DNA of 54,424 bases from Cylindrodendrum hubeiense (GCA_014621425.1 JAANBB010000277.1:1-54424); one strand, 5' to 3'. Counted from the stretch's first letter, positions 24,965 through 35,414 are shown. Program-made: numbers and translations. Notes: generated by a model not told the origin, from the sequence alone.

Positions 24965-26944
24965 ATGGCGGAATCTAAGAACAAGAAGACCGGTGCCCCT
25001 CCTGCTGTTCCTGCCAAAGAGCCCATCGACAAGAAAGAGAAAGCCGACCTTGCTGCTGCATCCACGATCAAGTCCGTACCTCAATCCGAGACGAAAACCA
25101 TAGCTGCCCCTGCGACAAGCTCACAGGACGAGATGGCAGGTGGTTCGGGCCAAGGCCAGATCCCACTTGACGACATGCGGCCCAAGCCAAACTACAGCGA
25201 CGCTGTCACAGGCTTTGAGGAGAAGGAGATGGGCCCCCCGCCCAGGGCCAACTCCAAAGCCAAGGGCACCTCGGAGAAGGATTTCGAGGGCACTAGCGAT
25301 AGAGACGGCGATCGAGACATGCTGGACTTGGACCCAGCTGCCACCACCAGCGTGCTCGACCTTCCGTCAATGGAGAACTTTGGCGACGCCCTCACCCACC
25401 AGGAGCCGCTAGCCCGGAAATCTAGTCTCCCGCCAACTACAGAGGAGGAGGAGCCAGATGACCTACCAGCAGGCTACGAGAAAACCAGCTTTGCCCGGCG
25501 CAAGGACCCGAGTTCCAAGATCCACGAGGAGAACACCCGCCTGCGTCGCCACGCCCAAGACCTCTCCAGGAAGATCAACACCCTCATCACCGAGAAGCAG
25601 ATTGCCGAAGAAAAGGTTGAGCGTGCCACCATCCGCATCGATGAGATGAAGTCATCGTTGAACTCTGGCATGACCGAAATCGAGCGCGACACCGAGTCCC
25701 TCGCTCGCGACCTGGAGAAGTCGAGGGAAGAGAACCGCGCTCTCAGAGAGCAACTCAACGATGCCCAGTCGCACATTTTCAGCCTTCAGCCCTATCGCAA
25801 AGATCTGACCTCTGAGGAAATTGGCCGAGTAAGTCTTGCTGACCACCTGCCGTACTGGGGACACCAAATCGCGAGTTGAGCTAACCACCGAGTACAGGAA
25901 TATGATGCACTAGTTGAGCTGGTCCAGGACTGGGTTCAAAAGTTTATGGATCCATGGTTGGAGGATCATGCTGAGGGTGTCGAGGGCATTTTGACCATTG
26001 CCCGGAAGCGAACCGCAGACGCCAACAAGTTCAAGAGGACTCTCCACCAATACCCCGATCTCGTCCATGCCTCCTCATTCCCCGAGACGGATGAGGATAT
26101 CATCGCGTCCATTATCCTAAGATATCTGCACGACAACATCTTCCAGGCTATCCTGTATAGCGACATCGGCAAGTACACCGAAGTCGTGAGCTTTATCGAG
26201 AACAGCATGCAGATGTCTGTTGAACCCAAGAGAGGTATGGCCCCTCCTTTCATTTCTCCAACAATCTATGAAGAGGTATTAACTGAATTCAATTTAGATC
26301 TCTTTTCCGTTCGAACTTGGACAGCTGAGGCGTACAACGCCTTACTAAGTTCGCCACCTTTCAGAGGTGTGCGAGATCGGCGACGCAAGGAAATGACGGT
26401 TGAGCTATGCAGCATTCTCAAGGTTTTCTGTAAGAAGGAGAAGATGGGCTGGTTCTACGAACAAATGGACGACAACTGTGTGTGGCCCGCCATGAAGCTG
26501 TACGAGAAGCTCCAGGTGTCAACGCACCACTTCTATCTCGACATCAACCCATTCATTATGTGGAGTTCCGGAGGTGAACTCAGCGTTTCACCCGAGTTTA
26601 ATGATTCGCTCAAGAACCTTGACTGCCGCAACGTGTTGCATAACCGCAAGGCGTTCAACCTGGCCAAGCTAGACCCGCAGCCGTCCAAGAAGGAGCTTTA
26701 CCATCGACTCCTCAACGTGTGCACAGTCGTACCGTCACTGTACATGCGGCAGATTGGACAAAAAGACACCATCAAAGAGCCCATGGTGGTGCGCAAGCAG
26801 CAAATGCTTGTCGCTTGGGGAGATGAGGAGAAACGGCGGGCCTTTACCGAGAAGGGCGAGAGAACAATTGTGTCGCATCTATTCCACGCCAAGAGCGAAC
26901 GTCTGCCCGACACCTGGGGTGGGCCGTTTCGATGGGTGGGTTGA
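24965..26944 (+). CDS. Unrecognised coiled-coil fungal protein
   Basis: I do not recognise the family. Exons are 24965-25828 and 25898 onward (69-bp intron, GTAAGT, CTAAC branch, ACAG). A second probable intron at 26235-26297 (GTATGG ... TTTAG, 63 bp) is a multiple of three with no stop, so both spliced (616 aa) and retained (637 aa) forms stay in frame. The N-terminal 165 residues are polar and disordered. A heptad-rich coiled coil runs from about 180 to 280 (Glu/Arg/Lys/Leu rich, e.g. LITEKQIAEEKVERATIRI). The C-terminal half is a compact domain with conserved-looking Trp/Cys/Tyr (FMDPWLEDHAEGVEG, EKMGWFYEQMDDNCVWPAMK, MWSSGGELSVSPEF). No signal peptide or membrane segment. The ATG at 24965 is the first in frame after C/T-rich leader sequence. 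It converges on the GT69 gene. Confidence 0.85.
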
Positions 26945-27483
26945 ATTGTGAAATCGGTTCTTACTGAGTTATTGGCAACGGTGATGGCATTGATGCCGTG
27001 GTGATGGATTATTACGTTTGGGTTTGTTTTCACAGCTTTACAAGCCACAGCAGACGAAGTTTTGCTTGCTATGTACTTCCTAGCTTTACGATGGATTATG
27101 TGTCATATTCAAATAGACAGGATGCGGGATTGATATTTTTGCGAATTTAATCTAGAGCTACTATTGGGGGTAAATTGCATTGCCCTTGCTCGACAATATT
27201 GCTATTGACTACAAGCTCGAATACTCGTCTACACTACATTATTCCCATTTGCCAAGGCCCAGCATCATGAAACCTGGAGTTCCTAGGTCGCGCACCTAGG
27301 GGTTGATTAATATGGTGCTATAGTGACACGACCATGCCTCCCCTTCTGGCTCTCAACAATGGCTCCACTGTATCCTAGCGCGGCGAGATTTATAGTGTTG
27401 CTCTCCGTACGCACGCCTGTGGCTACTTACATGTAGAAGGCGTGCCTTAAGAATTAGCTTGGAATTTACTGTCTTTGATAAAA
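26945..27483. other. Convergent 3' spacer, coiled-coil / GT69 genes
   Basis: About 540 bp of AT-rich DNA between stop codons with no open frame of note. It contains a perfect inverted repeat at 27282-27300, annotated separately. Confidence 0.6.
27282..27300. repeat. Inverted repeat CCTAGGT / ACCTAGG
   Basis: Perfect 7-bp arms (27282-27288 and 27294-27300) around CGCGC. Each arm contains the hexamer palindrome CCTAGG, so the site is a palindrome of palindromes. It lies between convergent genes. It may be a hairpin in the transcript or a protein site; neither is shown. Confidence 0.8.
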
Positions 27484-29050
27484 CTATTTCCTTTTTGAAA
27501 GAGTTTCGTTCCATGCTTTCCAAAACTGATGGTCCCACGTTGGCGTGCACTTCACCTTCGCAGGTGGCTCAACAGCCCATTCGAATTTATCGCCGGCCGG
27601 GTCCTGAGTCGCAACATGGTCCGACACAAACCCCTTGGCTTTCTTTATCATCTCGCCCTTCTCTACAGAATACTCCAGATTCACAGTAGGTATCACGGCA
27701 ATCTTCCCTAGACCATGAAACCACATGTCCTTGCAAAATAGCTGTGGCTCGCCCTGTTCGCACTCCTTCTTCTCCCTGTTTGCTCTGCGGAAGCGCAGGC
27801 CCTCCTTGGTGACGACGCTGGCGGCGAACGTGACAGCGCCATTCCAGCACGAGAATGCTTGAAATGGGAGGTTTTCGTAGAACCGCGCTTGTGTCTCTTC
27901 GGCATTCCAAAAGAGATTCCACGCCCAATTCCAGTTTCCGTCAGGTGGGACCTCGAAGAATGAGTCGCCATTGATACCCCGCGCAACCCAAACGTCGTAA
28001 AAGGTCGGGTCATGGCCGACGTATGTCCAATCCATCGCACAAGTCATTGTCGCGCCCAAAGCAGTGCGCTGGAAGAGAAGCTCGAGAATGTCCTCGGTAC
28101 AGATGGCAACATCGTTGAGGAAGAGTACCGTTGTCGTGTCAGTGACTCTGTCAGTGTTGTCGATCAAGGGTCGAAGGGCCAAGTTGCGAAGCTCGGCGAG
28201 CTTCTGGATTCGGTCGCCCTTGGAGGGATCTATTTTTGACGGTTGAATGAAGTAACTGGCGCCAATATTTTTAACGTCTTGTCTTATCGCGGTAACAACG
28301 TCGTAGGTGCCATCCGGAGAGTGGCCTTCAACGATGGATAGCGCACATCGCTCAGGGCCAAGGAAGCGCATCGCCTCGAGAATGCTGCCTAACAGAGTCG
28401 GCAGAAGCGTCAAACACTGACGGAGGTCCAGCGCAAAGAAGTACTCGATTGAAGAGCCCTGGTTAGATGCCTTTAGGTTGCTGTAGCGTGTCGAGTTTAA
28501 ATCAGGACATTCGAGCCGCGTAAGGCTATGCGCTTGAATGTCCATGATGGCGTCAATGTAAGAGGTGATGTTAGCAGCTGGCAATATGATACCTTTGATT
28601 ATAAGCATACTGTGGATCCCTGAAGTGAGCGAAGGCCATCATACCATCTTTGATCACATTGTCTTTCGATGGTTTGCTAGAGTTGGTGATGTCAACCACA
28701 TCTTGGGCAATGGTTGTGATGTTGCTAGGCCCATGTGTGACGTGACTAGGGTCTTGGGTGCTGTTACTAGCATCTTGCTTGCTATTACCAGCATCTGGAG
28801 CGCCGTCACCGCCATCTTGGGTGCTTTCTTCAACGTCTTGGGCACTTTCTTCAGCGTCTTGGATAATTTCTCCAGTATTTTGGGTGATGTTGCCCGTGTC
28901 TTGGGTAGGATTCGTCGTTAGAATTGAACCTTCGCTCGTGAATGAAGGCAATGGAATGCGACTAAGCTGGTCGCCGCCTAGATACAGGCTTAGCGCAAGC
29001 ATGAGAAAGAGTGCGACGGGCGCGGATAGCAGCCATAACTTGTGACGCAT
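27484..29050 (-). CDS. GT69 (CAP59/CMT1-type) mannosyltransferase, type II membrane protein
   Basis: Probable Golgi alpha-1,3-mannosyltransferase of the CAP59 family, which in Cryptococcus acts in capsule glycan synthesis; in ascomycetes the acceptor is unknown. Exons are 28645-29050 and 27484-28577. The 67-bp intron has GTATGA and CCAG and restores the frame (KD|AANITSYIDAIMD). The product is 499 aa. A short cytoplasmic end and a signal-anchor helix lie at about 5-25. A stem follows with nine degenerate heptapeptides (45-107, type TQDxxNS) rich in N-glycosylation sequons. The catalytic domain (about 180-430) shows YFFALDLRQ, the family ERCALSIVEGHSPDGT and LFLNDVAIC with the likely metal-binding Asp, then AMDW and FWNAEETQARFY. 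The next gene upstream (TAP-like peptidase) is on the same strand, 499 bp away. Confidence 0.9.
28730..28918 (-). repeat. 21-bp coding minisatellite, nine units
   Basis: Nine contiguous 21-bp units encode the heptapeptide repeat of the GT69 stem. Plus-strand units begin GTCTTGGGT or close variants; the outermost copies are most diverged. The period is visible over the whole stretch and preserves the reading frame. Units include the peptides TQDTGNI, TQNTGEI, AQDVEES and KQDASNS. Confidence 0.85.
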
Positions 29051-29549
29051 TGCGCAATCGCGGCGAGAATCCAAGTGAGTGATGAACAAAGAAAAAGGCC
29101 AGAAAGAATGTTGGATTAGTCCGGTCGGAGATATGTCCTGCGTGTTGGTTATGTCTCATCATATGCGCTCTGGTCCAGGGTCCAGGACATGATCCACTGG
29201 ACCCTTGGACAACTCGAAACATGTGCAACCAACACATCATGGTTTTGCCAACACCAATATGACGCGAGGGGAAATTGCTCATGTTTATTTTAATCTGGCG
29301 TATTGCGGATGCAGGGGTATGGTAGGAATAGACCAACCAATTCCTCGCAACATTCACAGCTCCTTTCAGTCCACCATTCTATCACCATCTGCTTGATCGT
29401 TAGGTCACCACCACTACTACCCAGGTCATCCGGAATCGCCTTGCTCCTCAATAATACAAACTCATTGGCACCCTTAGACAAGAGAAATTCATCTTGTTCT
29501 TAAATATCAATATCATTTTATGCGTGATATCCTCCCTTATATACAGCCC
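29051..29549. other. Spacer upstream of GT69 gene, downstream of TAP-like gene
   Basis: About 500 bp containing the GT69 promoter and the 3' region of the peptidase gene. No supported coding sequence. Confidence 0.55.
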
Positions 29550-31256
29550 CTACCAGCGTAATTGACTAGCCAGCATTGCTTGAGCAACACGAATCTGGTC
29601 GACTTCCGTTTCCGCGGTGGATAGTTTCGCCATCAGCACTTCCTCCGATTCGGGCTCTTGGAAGTACGGCTCGTCTATCTCGCATTCCGTATTTTCCTCT
29701 GGCAGTTTGCCCGTATCAAGAAAGTTACGAACATGTCGGGCAAGGCACGCAGACGTAACTGCCACGGAGCAATGGCCGTAACCCTTGACTTCAACTAGGC
29801 GCGAGCCAACAAATGTCTTCTGTGCTTTCCTTGCTGATGCCAGTGGGCAGATGGGATCGTATGTCGTTGAGAGCACTAGCAACGGGTGGGTAGTCTCGAC
29901 ACGGTGGCTCGGCTCGAAGTTGTGTGTTCGTGGAATGAGCCATTGCTGCTTGGCAAAGTATCCCTGGTTCTCAGCAAGAGAAAACGAAGATGTGTTGTAG
30001 AAGGGCTCAAGAATATCGACCAGTTCCTGTCTGGTTTTGGGCCAATACTTTGGGCCTGACATTGCGTCATTGAGCATCACAACATCGAGGGCCTCATCGC
30101 TCGGGAAGCTATCAATGCCATATGCCAGAAAGGCATTTGTGGCGTTGCCACACATCATTTCTGCAAGCCGAGTCGCAAACTCAAACCAAGTAGACGGTCT
30201 GTACATATGAGGGAAGACTGCATTGAACCACATAGATTTGTAGTCGAGTGTTCCATATGTCGTCGTGTTAACGAAGACTGCGATCGGCTCTTGTTTAAGG
30301 CCGCGCAAAAAGCTGACCACGCTAGATTGCAGCTCTTCTTTGGAGTCTGCAAAGTCCGACAAGGCACACGTCTTTGCCGACTTCAAACACTCCTCGAAGA
30401 AGCCATCGAGAACATTTTGAGTATCAGTCATGTCTCCTTCCAGGAGGGGTGCCGTATACCACTCAATCTGGTCGACAACGCCGTCTATGATGACCCGCTT
30501 AGACCGTTCCGGGAAAAGCGAAGCATATGTTTGCCCAAGCAGGGTACCATAGCTGAAGCCCCAATACACCATATCCTGCTGGCCAACGGCGTCTAAAATG
30601 CTGTTCATGTCGGCCGCTGTCTGTGGAGTGTTGATGTACCTGCCATGTTCACCCATGTTTTCCTCACAGGTCTTGACATAATTCTGGGTCCAAGCAAAGC
30701 GTTCTGCACTGTCTCGAACCAAATCGCCATCCAGCGCCATGGATTGTTTTTCACGCACCGCTGCGGTCGGATAGCAAGATGCACTAGGCTGTGATGAGTT
30801 GACACCTCGGGGATCGAACGACAAGATGTGAAAATTTTCTCCGACGATGCGATTTAGCTGCTCTCCCCTGCGGTACAAGAACTCGAAGCCGCTGCCACCA
30901 GGGCCTCCGGGGTTCACCACCAGGTTCTGCGTGGCATTTTTGCCTCTAAGGCGTATAAGTGGGATTTGGAATGTCTTGTCACCAGAATTGACTGGATCAA
31001 ATTGATCCATCGGAACATCGATTTCTCCACATTCGATTTCGTGGTTGATGATTTTGCCGCATAGCTTCCATTGCAACGTTTCCCCTAGATAGCTGCGAGC
31101 CTCTCCTGTATCGACTGGAGCGTCTGAAAATCGTAGGAAAAGGTTGATACCGCAAAGCAGCCCGAGGCACACGATGCCGGATTTCGACCACAGGCTGCGA
31201 TTCGATTTGGGGCGAGCCCCATAAACCTTGGCGTTGAAAAGTTCCTTCTCCCTCAT
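29550..31256 (-). CDS. TAP-like S33 family peptidase (alpha/beta hydrolase), membrane-anchored
   Basis: Probable extracytoplasmic aminopeptidase related to tripeptidyl aminopeptidases (abhydrolase plus C-terminal TAP-like domain). Single exon, 568 aa, first ATG at 31256. An N-terminal hydrophobic signal-anchor lies at about 26-42 (GIVCLGLLCGINLFL). The oxyanion-side motif NPGGPGGSGF lies near 114-123. The nucleophile elbow GFSYG has Ser235. Asp467 in TYDP and His495 in GYGHC complete a plausible Ser-Asp-His triad. NATQ and NTT sequons fit a secretory route. The tail (about 535-568) is acidic and helical. The gene is tandem with GT69, so both may load the same pathway; co-regulation is inference. 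Divergent from the RBR ligase. Confidence 0.92.
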   Translation of the reverse strand: MREKELFNAKVYGARPKSNRSLWSKSGIVCLGLLCGINLFLRFSDAPVDTGEARSYLGETLQWKLCGKIINHEIECGEIDVPMDQFDPVNSGDKTFQIPLIRLRGKNATQNLVVNPGGPGGSGFEFLYRRGEQLNRIVGENFHILSFDPRGVNSSQPSASCYPTAAVREKQSMALDGDLVRDSAERFAWTQNYVKTCEENMGEHGRYINTPQTAADMNSILDAVGQQDMVYWGFSYGTLLGQTYASLFPERSKRVIIDGVVDQIEWYTAPLLEGDMTDTQNVLDGFFEECLKSAKTCALSDFADSKEELQSSVVSFLRGLKQEPIAVFVNTTTYGTLDYKSMWFNAVFPHMYRPSTWFEFATRLAEMMCGNATNAFLAYGIDSFPSDEALDVVMLNDAMSGPKYWPKTRQELVDILEPFYNTSSFSLAENQGYFAKQQWLIPRTHNFEPSHRVETTHPLLVLSTTYDPICPLASARKAQKTFVGSRLVEVKGYGHCSVAVTSACLARHVRNFLDTGKLPEENTECEIDEPYFQEPESEEVLMAKLSTAETEVDQIRVAQAMLASQLRW

Positions 31257-32870
31257 TGCTGCGAGTGTGAACCAAGAAACAAGAAAGGGAGATTTGGTGG
31301 AGCATAAAGAAAGTTCGTATTTACCTGCTGAGAGCCGAACCCTTCTTACTTAAGGTAGGTAGGTAGGTATTAATCATCCAGTCGGTTAATTAAATCACCT
31401 GCCGATTCAATCCACTACCACCTAGGTAGACACCTTCTCGATCCGGGAGGTACTCCGTACAATTTTTATCTGTATTTTTTGTTTGTTAAATGGGAGTCGT
31501 TATCATACCAATTACCAGTCGAGTATGGAGCATAACCATAATACCAAGTTCACGATGTTTCTGCGTGTTGTGATGTCATCATCCAAGGCCGGGTAGGTGG
31601 GTACCCACACGAGTACCACCAGTTCGGGCATTCTATTCTCCTCTGCCCGGAAGAGGGAGCATCTGGAGACGAGAAGCCTTGAGGGAATCAAACAGATCAG
31701 CCGATAGATGCTCGTCTGTCCCCGAGCTGCCCCTCGTTTCAGCCAGCTGCTGGGCGGGCTGGGTCGCAAGGCGTTTTCGTTGCTTGACAAGTCATGACAG
31801 GGATACCAGCTGTAGCGGGGTCCAAGCTCCAAGAACATGACTGAGGTACCGGTACAACGCGGGGCTTCGTCCCGATTGTGGAATGGTGGTGCCACCACAC
31901 TACAGGATCTGCACTTAGGGGGCGTGGACGCGGGCGTGGGCGCTGGCGTGGGTGTATGGGCTGCACCGCACCAGACAGCTTTGGGGGCGCAGCGCCTGGG
32001 CTGTAAGGCGCCCGCACCACTGTAGCTACATAGTAGGCGGGCGGACAATGGAGACGGTGGTTCGCCCTGCTGGGGAGCCGAGGAGGGAGAGCCGTCGCCA
32101 TCAGTTGGTGCCGCTATTGGATGGCAGCGCAGTCAGCCCAGCGGGGATGCAGGCGGCCTTCAGTGGTTCGCCTGCCTGCCACAGCGGTGTTAGTGCGGAG
32201 TGCCTGGCTACGGCATTGGCCACCAGGGGAGCTGTTCGCCGGGAGAGCAAAGGGGAAAAAGTCTAGGGCACTCCGGCGCTGGAAGTGCGCCCAGGGTTCC
32301 ATCTGGAGGCTGGAGGCTTTGAGGCTGAGGGCGCTCTAGGACCCGTAGGGCGCGAAGCCGGTCCAGCGTCATGGCCTCAGCCAGTGGACCGTCAGTCACC
32401 AAACGCGAGGTTGCTGGCTGGGTGTTTGTTGTCAGGCAGCTAAGCTGCCTCTGCACCCAAAATCCCCAACTCACCTGTCTGCATCTGCACATACCTTATT
32501 TCTCCTTCCTCTCCTGCTCGCCTGCTCGTTCAATTACCTTTGATCAAGTTCACTCTGGCCCCGAGCCTTTGCGCTTCCAGGTGTCTACTCAGCTCATTAT
32601 CCTTTGTTCACTGGTTCCCTGCCTCTGCGCTGCTCTTCTGCGCTGCCTTGTTTGACTCCTCGCAGCCAGGCTTACATCTCTCGCGCCTGCCCTTGCTCCA
32701 CACGCCTGTATCTGCGGCTGCAGCTTCCATGGCACTGTAACTAGCTATCCCTCCTGCCTGCTGTCGCCCACCTGCCTCCTCTCCCTCCTTATCCCCCTCC
32801 GTCTCCTGCCCTCTCCTTCTCTTTTCGACTCCCCCTCCTTTTCTTCCTGCCTTGGTAGCTCAGCCAAGAC
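31257..32870. other. Divergent spacer, TAP-like / RBR ligase genes
   Basis: About 1.6 kb. It contains an (AGGT)n stretch at about 31352-31369, an ACCTAGGT-type motif near 31419-31428 and GTACTCCGTAC at 31449-31459. The last 380 bp (about 32490-32870) are strongly C/T-rich with little A/G, as expected for the RBR promoter and leader. Open frames at 31512-32101 on the minus strand are Pro/Ala-rich and look spurious. Confidence 0.55.
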
Positions 32871-35414
32871 ATGTTCCGGAATTTCAAGAAGAGGGCGAGC
32901 ACCGTATTCCGCAAGAAGAAGGCGCCTGCAACACCTACGGACCTGCCTCCAGATTACGGGTCAATCATTTCCTTTGACGACTCTACAACCACCAACACTT
33001 ACACCAGCACAAGGGATCACAACGTCGTCATCCCTCCTACACCGCGGCCTCCTGCTGTTCCTCCCGCTCCTCCCGCTCCTCCATTGACCCAACGCCGACC
33101 ATCACCCCCAATCGTCGTGCCACCCGTCACAAACCCTGATCCTCGGGGCTCGGATACCTGCAATACTACGGACGTCCCCGACCTTGACTCTTCACCCCCC
33201 GGCAACAACATGCTGGCCAACGGGGGCTTTTATGGGCGCATCAACCCGGACATCATGTCCGGCTACGGTGGAGATGATGATTCCATCTGGCTAGTCGATG
33301 ACGAGGAGACGGATGAAGAGCAGCAACGCGAAGACGACGAGGCACCGCGGGAAACGCTGGGAGAGACTCAGTCTCAGCACAACTCTGATACGCGCTCTGA
33401 GTCTCGGTCTCAGATATCTCACAGGTCGTCCCGCGAAGAGGTGCCTATCACGCAAGCTACCGTAGAGGAACAAGCTCCCTCAGCTCCCTCACGAGAGACA
33501 GCACCACCGACCTTTCGCTACAACGTCCCGGCACTCCTCGATGACGATGAGTTCACCTCTCTCAGCACAACTACACCCGAGACCCCGCCCCCCGAACCAA
33601 CGCCAGTACCCCGACGTGGATATGCTCCCATCTCTGCCTCCATACTGAATCTCACCAACATGGATGTCGAAGAGTTAGAGGAGCCTCCCACGGAGGCCCC
33701 CAAGTCGCGGGACAATACCACACCCCCCGCCTCCTCCTCGAGCTCTGTTAACCCGTACGTTGCCCTCCTTGAGCAGCGAGACGATGCCATGCGAGTGGCA
33801 TACCTCCGTCGGCTGGATCAGTATGATGACGTAGCTGATGATTTCCGGTAGGTCCCCCGAAGACCCCCCAACCCAAGTCTCGATCATGCCAGGGACCTTC
33901 TAGTTGAAGGCTTCCGAAATTGTGCTTTATCACGTTGTCTTTATGCCACCTCTCAAACATACCCCTTGTGAAATTCTGGTGTTCTTTTTCGCACACAGCC
34001 CATTGCTTGCAATACCTATTTTATTCAATGATACTAAGAATTTTCATTCTCAGCTTTGGCCAACGATACCAAAGGGCTCCCGATACACCGGATGTTATCG
34101 TGACACGTCAGCGGGTGCCTGCCACTGCGGTAGTGGGTGATCTAGATTGCGTGGTCTGTACCGAGACCAAAAGTGTGGATTTCTTCCCTCGCTTCTCGAT
34201 AACTGCAACATGCACCCATCCCCCCACCACGTGCTTTGAATGTCTTCAACTGTCTATCGAGTCGGATCTTAACAGTAAACTCTGGACTGAGATTAGGTGT
34301 CCTGAGTGTCGCGAACTGCTAGAGTATGCTGACATCCAGCGCTATGCCAACAAGCAGACCTTCGTGAGGTATGTTCATCCAATAATCATTATGTGAGCTG
34401 AGCCTAATTATAGAACAGGTACGAGACATTGGCCCTTCGTGCAGCCATGTCAGAAGCCGATAACTTTGTCTGGTGCACCTCCAGCTGCGGTTCTGGGCAG
34501 ATCCATGAGTCCGGCGAGGATCAGCCCATCGTCACTTGCTTACACTGCAACCACCGCTCTTGCTTCCACCACAACGTTCCCTGGCACGAGAATCTCTCAT
34601 GTGAAGAATACGATGAATTGCTCGCCGACCCTGAAAACTTCCGTTCTCGACTTGAGCTAGACAACGAGGCTTGGTCAGAGTCCCAGCGAGCTCAACTAGA
34701 GGCCGACAGAGCTATGGCCCAGAATATGTTGGCCGACGAGCAGGCCGAGATGCAACGCCGAGAGGAGAGAGCCCGACAGGAGAGAGAACAAGCGAGAAAA
34801 GCGGCCGAGCTGGTTCGCAAAATCGCAGCCAGGCGGAAGAGGGAGGAGCAACAGAGTGAGGCGACTGTTGCCTCAACGACGAAGCCATGTCCTGGATGCG
34901 GATGGGCAATTGAGAAGAATGACGGCTGGTAAGATTAACCCCCATGTCTCTGCCTCGAAAGCATAACCTAACACTTGTTACAGTTCACACATGACTTGTA
35001 AGTTATCACTCTATTTCTACCCGAGTCCTACCCTTCTTGCGCCCTGAAGCCTACCCAGTCCCTAAATGGTGGGTTCTCACGCCAAATTCTTCCCTACTTT
35101 CCATTGAGGACATTGACCAACAAAAAATAATTGCAGGTGTGAAGTGCAGAAAGGAATTTTGCTGGGCGTGCTACAACAATTGGGACAGACGCCACAACAT
35201 CAACTGCACTGGTGGCCGCCGATGAGCCAACTGGCTGTGAAGTGAACGCTAGAAGCGAGAGAGTAACTAACTCTCGACAGGCCCGAGTTGCCAGTTCCAG
35301 TGGTGTTTTGAATGTGGTGCAAACCACCGGGAAATCATGGCTGGCGACAACACCGCGCACAAGGAAACATGCAAATTTCACCCGGATAATATGGAGGAGG
35401 AGGAATGGAACTAA
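32871..35414 (+). CDS. RBR (RING-IBR-RING2) E3 ubiquitin ligase
   Basis: Transfers ubiquitin via a thioester on RING2. Six exons: 32871-33847, 34054-34368, 34419-34928, 34984-34997 (14 nt), 35137-35211 and 35281-35414; 674 aa. Introns of 206, 50, 55, 139 and 69 bp; donors GTAGGT, GTATGT, GTAAGA, GTAAGT and a weak GTGGCC. The N-terminal half (1-330) is disordered, with a basic start, Pro tracts and acidic/Ser clusters. RING1 spans Cys358 to about 411 (CVVC ... CPEC). IBR lies at about 432-500 (WCTSSCG, CLHCNHRSC). A charged helix (about 515-580, Glu/Arg/Ala) separates it from RING2: CPGC at 588-591, IEKNDGC with the expected catalytic Cys601, then HMTC, CRKEFCWAC and HNINC. Unusually, a second CPSC-like Cys/His cluster (CQFQWCFEC) follows to the end. 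Convergent with the ABCD gene. Confidence 0.92.

Noticed and set aside
24857..24965. N-terminal extension of the coiled-coil gene to 24857
   Set aside because: The codon at 24857 is not ATG and the added residues look like leader sequence; 24965 is the first ATG in frame.
31512..32101. Minus-strand frames rich in Pro, Ala and Arg upstream of the RBR ligase
   Set aside because: Composition-driven and without domains; region is promoter and leader.
35281..35412. Last RBR exon read in the frame PELPVPVVF
   Set aside because: That frame hits a stop soon. The chosen frame, reached with a GTGGCC donor and a CTAAC branch, gives a Cys/His-rich tail ending with a normal stop.
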